From the NCBI GenBank assembly GCA_938073905.1, contig CALJEN010000002.1, forward strand, positions 1 to 64,000: a stretch of DNA of 64,000 nt, given 5' to 3'. A program made the position numbers and the translations under genes. The number at the start of each line of letters is the position of its first letter. Position 1 is the first letter of the stretch. Below are positions 58,539 to 64,000 of this stretch, piece by piece. The notes beneath the pieces were generated by a model. The model searched no databases, had not been told where the DNA came from, and saw nothing but the letters and a program-made list of their open reading frames with translations. Source of the DNA: an uncultured Sulfolobales archaeon (GTDB lineage: Archaea > Thermoproteota > Thermoprotei_A > Sulfolobales > NBVN01).

Positions 58539-59570
58539 TCACCCACTCGCGGACACCAAGAGCTCGATGAGCCTCTTCTTCGGTCTCCTGGCAACGACCT
58601 CCTCGGCGATCGCGTGGACCAGCAGCGGTAGAGCTATGGTAGCGTCGACGTGCACCGTGGCCTTATAGCCCCACGGCGAGGTCTTGCCCCAGCTCACCGC
58701 TTCCTCGAGGGTTGCTCCCGAGAGGCCGCCCCACTGCGGGAGGTCCGTAGTCACCTGGACGGCGAACTTGTGCGGCTTGTAGTAGTCCCGCCGCCCAGAC
58801 CTCTCGGCTATCAGGGTCTGGGCCACGGTCACCAGGTTGATTATGTCCTTCGGGACTCCTCCACCGACGTAGATCGCGGCCGTCTCCTCTGAGTGCTCGG
58901 CTATCCTGATCAGCTGGTCGAAGTCCCTGACCATGTCGATTACCACTCTCTTGCCCTCCCTCAGGGCCAGGACCGCGGCTATCCCGTAGCCGGAGTCGAC
59001 GAGCGCCGGGGAGAAGACCGGCACCCCGGACCTGTAGGCGGCCGTCACTATGGAGTCTATCCCCCTGCCGCTCAGGAAGCGCCCGAAGAGGTAGAGGAGC
59101 TCCGCGGTGGAGTAGGCGCCGTCGGGCAGAGTCAGCAGGAACTCGAGCACCAGGTTCTCCATAGACCTGTAGTCGAGCTCGGAGGCGTAGACGTCGTAGA
59201 ACCTATCGACCTTGTGCTTGAAGAGGTCGTAGTCGTCGGCGTGCGGGGAGCCCCTGTAGTAGCCGAAGCCCATGGCCTCGACTATGTCCTCGGATATGTT
59301 CGCACCCGTGGACACCAGGACGTCCACGAACCCCTCGTCCACGAGCCACCTTACGATCTTCCACATGCCGGCGGGGGCCATGGAGCCCGCGAGCCCCATG
59401 AACACGGTGACCCTCGGATCCTCGAACATCTTTAGGAGAATCTCGTAGACCTCCCCGAGCTTCCTCCCCTGGTACGCCGTCCTCGACATGCTCCGCAGAA
59501 GCTCGCTCACTCTCCTGGGCTTCACCTCTACGGACTCCACCCTCTCCTTGAGGTACGGGTTCTCCTCCAT
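58539..59570 (-). CDS. Deoxyhypusine synthase
   Basis: DHS transfers the aminobutyl group of spermidine to a lysine of aIF5A, with NAD. The 343-residue protein has the normal length. Signature regions are MGLAGSMAPAGMWKIV near residue 58, VLVSTGANISEDIVEA near 84, YVGGGVPKDIINL near 237 and the active-site EEAVSWGKTSP with Lys296, equivalent to the catalytic lysine of the human enzyme. Its presence implies the organism makes or takes up spermidine, which is relevant to the inactive SpeD homologue at 46696. A TATA motif shared with the divergent nitroreductase lies about 30-38 bases upstream. Confidence 0.95.
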   Translation of the reverse strand: MEENPYLKERVESVEVKPRRVSELLRSMSRTAYQGRKLGEVYEILLKMFEDPRVTVFMGLAGSMAPAGMWKIVRWLVDEGFVDVLVSTGANISEDIVEAMGFGYYRGSPHADDYDLFKHKVDRFYDVYASELDYRSMENLVLEFLLTLPDGAYSTAELLYLFGRFLSGRGIDSIVTAAYRSGVPVFSPALVDSGYGIAAVLALREGKRVVIDMVRDFDQLIRIAEHSEETAAIYVGGGVPKDIINLVTVAQTLIAERSGRRDYYKPHKFAVQVTTDLPQWGGLSGATLEEAVSWGKTSPWGYKATVHVDATIALPLLVHAIAEEVVARRPKKRLIELLVSASG

Positions 59571-59598
59571 AGTTCATCAGCTTGCGTGTTAGGCCTCA

Positions 59599-59609
59599 AC
59601 CTTAAATAC
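59599..59609. promoter_or_regulatory. Shared bidirectional TATA element
   Basis: ACCTTAAATAC reads as CTTAAATA for the plus-strand nitroreductase and as TATTTAAG for the minus-strand dhs, each at a plausible distance from a start. One element may serve both divergent genes. Confidence 0.4.
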
Positions 59610-59660
59610 GCACCACGGGATTTCTCTGTGGTGGCTGTAGTGAGCTGCAGGAGCGAGGAC

Positions 59661-60170
59661 ATGCTGGAGTTCCTCCTCACGAGGAGAAGCATAAGGCAGT
59701 TCAAGCCCGACCCCGTGCCGGACGACGTCCTCTTCAAGATACTCGGCGTGGCGAGGTACGCTCCGAGCGCAGGCAACAAGCAGCCCTGGGTCTTCGTGGT
59801 GGTGAAGGACAGGGAGGTGAAGGAGAAGCTGGTGAGCGTTCGAGCCGGCTTTTCGCTGCTGCTGAACGCACCGCTCGGAGTGGTGGTCGCGTGCGACAAG
59901 GAGCTCGCGCAGGTCTCCTACCAGGTGGACTGCGCCAACGCTGCGATGTACGTGATGCTGGCCGCCCACGCTCTGGGCCTGGGAACGGTCTGGCTCCAGA
60001 CCCTGAGGGACGTCGAGGGAGTCCAGAAGGTGGTCGGACTGCCGGAGAACTACGTCCCGGTGGCTCTGATAGCCATGGGCTACCCAGCGGAGAAGCCGCA
60101 GCCCAAGCCTAGGAGGCCTCTGGATGAGATCACCTATCTAGACAGCTACGGGGTCAAGTACCCCGTCTAG
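59661..60170 (+). CDS. Nitroreductase family protein
   Basis: This is a 169-residue FMN-dependent oxidoreductase of the nitroreductase superfamily. Family features are FLLTRRSIRQFKPDPVPDDVLFKIL at the start (FMN phosphate contacts), ARYAPSAGNKQPWVFVVV near residue 33, DCANAAMYVMLAAHALGLGTVW near 90 and VALIAMGYPAEKP near 134. Substrate is unknown; members reduce quinones, nitroaromatics or flavins. I chose ATG 59661; in-frame GTG codons at 59628, 59631 and 59640 would add up to 11 residues. Confidence 0.88.
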   Translation: MLEFLLTRRSIRQFKPDPVPDDVLFKILGVARYAPSAGNKQPWVFVVVKDREVKEKLVSVRAGFSLLLNAPLGVVVACDKELAQVSYQVDCANAAMYVMLAAHALGLGTVWLQTLRDVEGVQKVVGLPENYVPVALIAMGYPAEKPQPKPRRPLDEITYLDSYGVKYPV

Positions 60171-60185
60171 AGCCCCTATTTTGTC

Positions 60186-60509
60186 CTACCTGCCCGCTAC
60201 GGCTCTCTCTACGCTCTCGACCGAGGCTTTCAGGTCGTTCTCCTTGCTTATGTTTCCTAGAGAGTCCAGGACGGGCTTCGTCAAGACCTTGACTATCTCC
60301 CCCGTGTCCAGCTGACCGAGCAGCTGCGGCAGCCACGCCATGCCGTACTCATCGGTGTCCCCGTGCTCGATCAGGAAGAGGTAGTCTTCCACCCTCACCT
60401 CCACCGGGACTCCGTACTTCTTGCCCAGCTCCTCGGCCAGCTCCTTGAAGTACCTGTGGAGCGGGTGGTGGTCCGCGGTCACCAGTATCAGCTTGCTGAG
60501 CTTGCCCAT
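60186..60509 (-). CDS. Small conserved hypothetical protein, possible thioredoxin-like fold
   Basis: This is a 107-residue protein with an alternating beta-alpha pattern: LSKLILVTADHHPLHRYFKELAEELGKKYGVPVEVRVEDYLFLIEHG, then DEYGMAWLPQLLGQLDTGEIVKVLTKPVLD. The order of elements and the P in MAWLPQLL recall a thioredoxin/glutaredoxin-like fold, but no cysteine is present, so redox function is unlikely. It might be a binding or regulatory version of the fold. It is convergent with the nitroreductase gene and its neighbours do not clarify its role. Confidence 0.5.
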   Translation of the reverse strand: MGKLSKLILVTADHHPLHRYFKELAEELGKKYGVPVEVRVEDYLFLIEHGDTDEYGMAWLPQLLGQLDTGEIVKVLTKPVLDSLGNISKENDLKASVESVERAVAGR

Positions 60510-60571
60510 GCCTGCGCACCGCTAGACATGCTAGGTCGAGAATATATGCGTGTCCGCGAGCCCCACCGGAG

Positions 60572-61249
60572 CTAGGCAGCGCGCTCGAGAGATCTCAGGC
60601 ACCTCTCGGCGGCCTCCCTGGGGTTGGGAGACCTGGTGATGGTCCCTCCCACCACCACTATCCGGGCCCCGGCGTCCAGCAGTGCCGGGATGTCCTCCGG
60701 TCTGATCCCGCCGCTCACGGACACCACCACGTCGCTCAGCTCCGCCGAGAGCCTCCTCACAAGGTCTCGCATCCCGGCGGCGGTGAGACCCCGAGACCTC
60801 TGCACGTCTATACCGACGTGCACGTTCACGGCGCGCACCCCCATGTCTCTGAGCTCCTTGGCTCTCTCCAGGAGGTCACCCCTGAACCCTATGAAGTCGG
60901 CTATCACGTCGCCCCCGAGCTCGCGGGACGTCCTCGCGGCGGACTCCACCACGGCGTCGTCGGCCGTGGCCAGGACTGTCACGAAGTCGGCACCGGCCCT
61001 CAGGAAGAGCTCGGCCTCGAGAGCGCCCACGTCAACGGTCTTCGTGTCGGCGAGGAGAGGGGTCTCACCGGCGAGCCTCCTGACCTCGGACACCGACCTG
61101 GCCCCCTCGGACTTTATGAGGGGAGTCCCGACCTCCACTACTCCTATACCCAGGTCGAGGATCTCCCTCAGTACGCGGAGGGCTTGGTCGAGGGAGGTGA
61201 AGTCAAGCGCGACCTGGAGCGCGGGAAGCCTTAGCTGCTCCACCTTCAT
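60572..61249 (-). CDS. 3-Hexulose-6-phosphate synthase (HPS family)
   Basis: HPS interconverts hexulose-6-phosphate with ribulose-5-phosphate and formaldehyde; in archaea lacking the oxidative pentose pathway it supplies pentose phosphates. The protein has about 225 residues and shows QVALDFTSLDQAL near residue 12, VEVGTPLIKSEG near 38, the OMP-decarboxylase-like LLADTKTVDVG (D-x-K-x-x-D), HVGIDVQ and VSGGIRPEDIPALLDAGARIVVVGG. Orotidine decarboxylase itself is less likely given GTPLIKSEG and HVGID. No isomerase (PHI) is fused or adjacent. It lies about 40 bases after alba on the same strand. Confidence 0.85.
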   Translation of the reverse strand: MKVEQLRLPALQVALDFTSLDQALRVLREILDLGIGVVEVGTPLIKSEGARSVSEVRRLAGETPLLADTKTVDVGALEAELFLRAGADFVTVLATADDAVVESAARTSRELGGDVIADFIGFRGDLLERAKELRDMGVRAVNVHVGIDVQRSRGLTAAGMRDLVRRLSAELSDVVVSVSGGIRPEDIPALLDAGARIVVVGGTITRSPNPREAAERCLRSLERAA

Positions 61250-61289
61250 CAAAAACACTTCTCGGCTTTATCTCGACGAGGCCCTGGAT

Positions 61290-61583
61290 TTACCTCCTCG
61301 CTAGGATTATCTCGATAGTGGAGACTCTGGACTGCCTGCCGTCGCTGGTGGTCAGCACCTGGCTCCCGATCCTTATGTCCTTGATCTCGACTCTCTCGGG
61401 CAGGAACCTGCTCCTCACTATCTCGACGGCGTCCACGGCCTTGCTGATGGCCCTTCCCCTGGCCTTCACCACTATCTCCGGAACTCCCTGGTGCAGCAGG
61501 GTCAGGGTGGCCATCACGTAGTTCATTACCGGCTTCTTTCCTACCAGGACCACGTTCGTAGCTGCGGGTGTCGCACCGCTCAT
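61290..61583 (-). CDS. alba: DNA/RNA-binding protein Alba
   Basis: This is a 97-residue Alba protein, an abundant archaeal chromatin and RNA-binding dimer. The N-terminal nucleic-acid-binding loop [13 protein letters not shown] contains Lys16 and Lys17, the pair whose acetylation lowers DNA affinity in Sulfolobus. [20 protein letters not shown] and [10 protein letters not shown] complete the fold. The ATG has an upstream GGTGG-type site and a palindromic TATA at 61630. Confidence 0.96.
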   Translation of the reverse strand: MSGATPAATNVVLVGKKPVMNYVMATLTLLHQGVPEIVVKARGRAISKAVDAVEIVRSRFLPERVEIKDIRIGSQVLTTSDGRQSRVSTIEIILARR

Positions 61584-61629
61584 GCTCTACCACCTTCGTA
61601 CGTTTCACAGGGATAGACTAGCATGTCCT

Positions 61630-61637
61630 TATAAGCT
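61630..61637 (-). promoter_or_regulatory. TATA box of alba
   Basis: CTTATAAG is palindromic and lies about 50 bases before ATG 61583, leaving a short leader with a ribosome-binding motif. Confidence 0.5.
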
Positions 61638-61718
61638 TTTTCCGCGCCTCGACCATCCCTCGAGTCTGAGGCAAGTGCGGGCTCCTCGCGAGCCGGTGGG
61701 ACACGATTTAGCTAACCG

Positions 61719-61726
61719 CTTTAAAG
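61719..61726 (+). promoter_or_regulatory. TATA box before the small membrane protein gene
   Basis: CTTTAAAG lies about 30 bases before GTG 61753, consistent with leaderless expression. Confidence 0.5.
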
Positions 61727-61752
61727 CTTCGACCTCCGGAGCACCGAGCCAG

Positions 61753-62094
61753 GTGCCGGGTCTGGAGTACATGGTGATCGCCGTACTGTTGCTGCTAGCG
61801 GCTCTGGTCGTGTATACGAGCATGGACAAGCGCTTCGCGTTCAGGTTGGCCGGAGCGTCGAAGGGGCTCTCCCGCGACTCCGCGAGGAGGGACGTGGTGT
61901 CCGATCTCCTGACCAAGAGCGTAGTGAGGAAGGTGAAGGTGAGCAAGGTGGGCGAGTACCTGATAGTGACGCTCGTCCTCAGGACTGCCACGGACTCGGG
62001 CACGGAGGTCGAGGTCGAGGAGCCTCTAGTCCTGCTCGGTGACGGCGAGGTGCTGTCGAGGTCGAGGAACGGTGTCGGCGAGCTGAGTGCTTAA
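61753..62094 (+). CDS. Small single-span membrane protein
   Basis: This is the gene inside track ORF 61582-62094, trimmed to GTG 61753, which fits the TATA at 61719. The protein has 113 residues with one N-terminal membrane helix (YMVIAVLLLLAALVVYT), a basic/serine-rich linker, and a C-terminal beta-rich domain (VVRKVKVSKVGEYLIVTLVLRTATDS) facing in or out depending on topology. No family is recognised. It lies 20 bases before the XPB helicase gene and is likely co-transcribed with it. Confidence 0.6.
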   Translation: MPGLEYMVIAVLLLLAALVVYTSMDKRFAFRLAGASKGLSRDSARRDVVSDLLTKSVVRKVKVSKVGEYLIVTLVLRTATDSGTEVEVEEPLVLLGDGEVLSRSRNGVGELSA

Positions 62095-62114
62095 TTAAGC
62101 TCAACAGCGCGTAG

Positions 62115-63776
62115 GTGGTAGCGGTAGGGCTATTGGACCCCCTCGAGATCAGGGTCTGCCGCTGGCTCTCCGAGGAGGAGTTCGAGGAGCTGCTCGAGTA
62201 CACAGACTACGTGGGTCGCGAGGGCGGGTGCTCGGTCTTCAGGGTCAGCAGGGTCAAGGTGTCCCGGAAGTCCGTCGACGCGGAGGACCTCGTGGCCCTC
62301 CTCAGCGACATAGGGGCGGAGTTCGACGAGGGATCTCTGCGGGAGCACCTCTCAAGGCCCAGGAGGAGGGTGGTAGAGCTTACCTACTGCCCCGAGTACC
62401 TCTGCGCCAGGTTCAGCTTCTTCCTCGGGGAGGACTTGCGGGGAGCCCTCTCGGAGTTCGGGATGAGGTACCGCCGCAGGGACGGCGTCTTCCTGCTCCA
62501 CCCCTGCTACTACGGTTCCTTCGTGGAGGCCGCGAGGAGGCTCGGGATCGACGTGGTCGACAAGACCGGATTCCTGGCGAGGGCGGAGCTGGGGCACCGG
62601 ATCTCGCTTAGGATGGTCCTCAGAGACTACCAGCGAGAGGCTCTCGAGAGGTGGGTGAAGAGCGGGCACCGGGGGATAGTGGCCCTCCCGACGGGGTCCG
62701 GGAAGACGCTGGTAGCCATAGCGGCCATCGCCGAGGTGGGCGAGAGGGCTCTGGTGGTGGTCATGACGAAAGACCACGTCAGGCAGTGGTACGAGGAGCT
62801 GTCCAAGGCGTCCGACGTGCCTCCCGAGCTCGTGGGCTTCTACTACTCGGAGGAGAAGAGGCTGGCTCCCATAACGATAGCCACCTACCAGTCCGCCTCC
62901 AGGTACATAGAGAGGCTGGCCCCCCACTTCAGCCTCCTGGTCATAGACGAGGTCCACCACCTGCCCTCCGAGAAGTTCAGAGCGATAGCTCTGGGCTCCC
63001 CCGCTCCGAAGAGGCTGGGCCTCTCGGCTACCCCCTACAGGGAGGACGGCAGACACGTGGAGCTCTTCCCCCTGATGGGCGGTGTGGTATACTACAAGTC
63101 GCCGGCGGAGCTGGCCGAGGCGGGTTACCTGGCCCAGTACGAGGTAATGACGGTCAGGGTGAGCCTAAAGCCCGACGAGAGGCGCAGGTACCTGGAGCTC
63201 AAGAAGAAGTACCGAGAGCTAGTCGGCTGGGCGAAGTTCGGGGAGGTCCTCGAGGCGGCGAGGAGGGGGGATAGGAGAGCCGTCGAGGCACTGAAGCTGG
63301 CGACGGAGATGAGGAAGATAGTCCAGATGAGCAAGTCCAAGGTCGAGAAGGTCAAGGAGATAGCGGAGAGGGAGCGCGGCTCCAAGATTATAGTCTTCGC
63401 TCACTACGTAGACCTGGCCCGGGAGCTGGCCAAGGAGCTTAACGGACTGCTCCTGACGGGGGACACGGAGGAATCCGAGAGGATGAGGACACTGAGGTCG
63501 TTCCGCGAGAGCAGGGAGGGAGTCCTCGTGGTCACGACCGTTGGGGACGAGGGACTGGACATACCGGACGCCGCGGTCGGCATACTGGTGGCCGGGACCT
63601 CCTCGCCGAGAGAGTTCGTGCAGAGGCTCGGGCGCCTCCTCAGACCCGGTCCGGGTAAGGTCGCTAAGCTGTACGAGATAGTGACCAGGGGGACCGCGGA
63701 GGAGCTGCACGCGAGGAGGAGGAAGGATCTGTCCGTGGTTAAGGAGCTGGAGGTGGGCGAGGAGGACCGGGAGTAG
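62115..63776 (+). CDS. XPB/ERCC3-type DNA helicase
   Basis: This is a 553-residue SF2 helicase of the XPB family, which opens DNA in nucleotide excision repair and transcription in eukaryotes. An N-terminal damage-recognition-like region (to about residue 175) precedes motif I ALPTGSGKTLVAIAAI near 189, motif II VIDEVHHLPSEKF near 277 and motif III LSATPYREDGR near 304. The RED signature of XPB is inside that last motif. Motif VI is QRLGRLLRPG near 504. Archaeal XPB often travels with the nuclease Bax1; here the next gene is endonuclease IV on the other strand and Bax1 is not visible. GTG 62115 is the track start; TTG 62133 is possible. Confidence 0.93.
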   Translation: MVAVGLLDPLEIRVCRWLSEEEFEELLEYTDYVGREGGCSVFRVSRVKVSRKSVDAEDLVALLSDIGAEFDEGSLREHLSRPRRRVVELTYCPEYLCARFSFFLGEDLRGALSEFGMRYRRRDGVFLLHPCYYGSFVEAARRLGIDVVDKTGFLARAELGHRISLRMVLRDYQREALERWVKSGHRGIVALPTGSGKTLVAIAAIAEVGERALVVVMTKDHVRQWYEELSKASDVPPELVGFYYSEEKRLAPITIATYQSASRYIERLAPHFSLLVIDEVHHLPSEKFRAIALGSPAPKRLGLSATPYREDGRHVELFPLMGGVVYYKSPAELAEAGYLAQYEVMTVRVSLKPDERRRYLELKKKYRELVGWAKFGEVLEAARRGDRRAVEALKLATEMRKIVQMSKSKVEKVKEIAERERGSKIIVFAHYVDLARELAKELNGLLLTGDTEESERMRTLRSFRESREGVLVVTTVGDEGLDIPDAAVGILVAGTSSPREFVQRLGRLLRPGPGKVAKLYEIVTRGTAEELHARRRKDLSVVKELEVGEEDRE

Positions 63777-63794
63777 AGCCTGGAGTTCCCGGGG

Positions 63795-64000
63795 CTAGCC
63801 GCTCGCCCTCAGGGCACCGAGTATCTTCAGGGCGTCGTCCTCCAGGTTCGGGGACTCGGAGATCACGACCCCCTCTACCCCGAACTCCTTCAGGACCTCC
63901 ACGGCTGCCCTCCAGTTGAACTCGGACTCGTCGAAGTTCCTGTGAGCCCTCTCCCCCCTCTCCCCGAACTCCATCCCGGACATGTGCACGTGGGAGTTCC
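63795..64000 (-). CDS. nfo: Endonuclease IV (AP endonuclease), C-terminal part, cut by window edge
   Basis: About 68 C-terminal residues are visible, continuing past the window end. SHVHMSGMEFGERGERAHRNFDESEFNW matches the last metal-binding block of the Nfo TIM barrel (H-x-H, then the G-E-R-x-H region), and VISESPNLEDDALKIL is the usual C-terminal end with its conserved glutamate. The enzyme cuts DNA at abasic sites using zinc ions. The track ORF starts at an internal Met; the frame remains open through 64000. It is convergent with the XPB helicase, giving a small repair-gene neighbourhood. Confidence 0.85.
   Translation of the reverse strand, partial: NSHVHMSGMEFGERGERAHRNFDESEFNWRAAVEVLKEFGVEGVVISESPNLEDDALKILGALRASG

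Noticed and set aside
1-64000. CRISPR arrays, insertion sequences, integrases, prophage genes
   Set aside because: No regularly spaced repeats, transposase or integrase motifs or phage structural genes were seen on either strand.

Overview
The window comes from a high-GC archaeon, most likely a thermophilic or hyperthermophilic member of the Thermoproteota (crenarchaeal side). The evidence is archaeal TATA-type promoters (TTTAWATA-like, about 30-40 bases before starts), many leaderless or GTG/TTG starts, heavy AGG/AGA arginine codon use, and archaeal marker genes: Alba, MBF1, PAN-type ATPase, deoxyhypusine synthase, PurP, PyrB/PyrI, XPB helicase, archaeal HflX and AlaX. Genes for myo-inositol-1-phosphate synthase, an inositol-phosphate cytidylyltransferase and a CDP-alcohol phosphotransferase fit a hyperthermophile-type inositol solute or inositol lipid pathway. 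I found no tRNA, rRNA, CRISPR array or insertion sequence.

Layout. 1-3.6 kb: minus-strand genes, with a pilin-like start cut by the window edge, a small conserved protein, a secreted helical protein, an aldo/keto reductase and a DUF457-like membrane hydrolase. 3.7-8.2 kb: pyruvate phosphate dikinase, a CDF metal exporter and a PPC-domain protein. 8.3-13.7 kb: an operon of four surface proteins, three of them very large, carrying class III (type IV pilin-like) N-termini and a shared C-terminal domain. 13.8-14.0 kb: an orphan strong promoter with structured but non-coding sequence. 14.0-27.6 kb: purine and pyrimidine synthesis, with purP1 divergent from purC-purF-like-purD-purT-purE-purL-purF-purM-purP2, then pyrB-pyrI. 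Both PurF homologues lack the catalytic N-terminal cysteine, and no purQ or purS is present here. 27.6-28.1 kb: alaX. 28.4-35.0 kb: a 1554-residue repeat protein, an FtsX/MacB-like permease and an atypical kinase. 35-40 kb: nadE, an MFS transporter, a 5-formyl-THF cyclo-ligase family protein, mbf1 and hflX. 40-45 kb: ECF transporter (S-A-T), a TatD-like hydrolase and an EamA transporter, flanked by two similar 32-bp sequences. 45-47.7 kb: PAN-like ATPase, SPOUT-like protein, a SpeD homologue without its catalytic residues, and a GNAT acetyltransferase. 47.7-57.8 kb: inositol-phosphate genes, a CoA carboxyltransferase, a GT2 glycosyltransferase, ileS, a CDP-alcohol phosphotransferase and a dolichol-kinase-like protein. 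57.8-64 kb: deoxyhypusine synthase, nitroreductase, HPS, alba, XPB and the end of endonuclease IV.

How the genes fit together. The purine cluster encodes most steps from PRPP to FAICAR. It uses formate-dependent enzymes (PurT, PurP), but the glutaminase function expected at PurF and PurL is not visible, so ammonia-driven synthesis or a trans-acting glutaminase is possible. purB and purO must lie elsewhere. The three large pilin-like proteins look like a surface filament or adhesin set whose assembly ATPase is not in the window. The most unusual items are the PurF pair, the SpeD pseudoenzyme, the giant pilin array, the giant repeat protein with its permease and kinase, and the orphan structured transcript near 13.9 kb.
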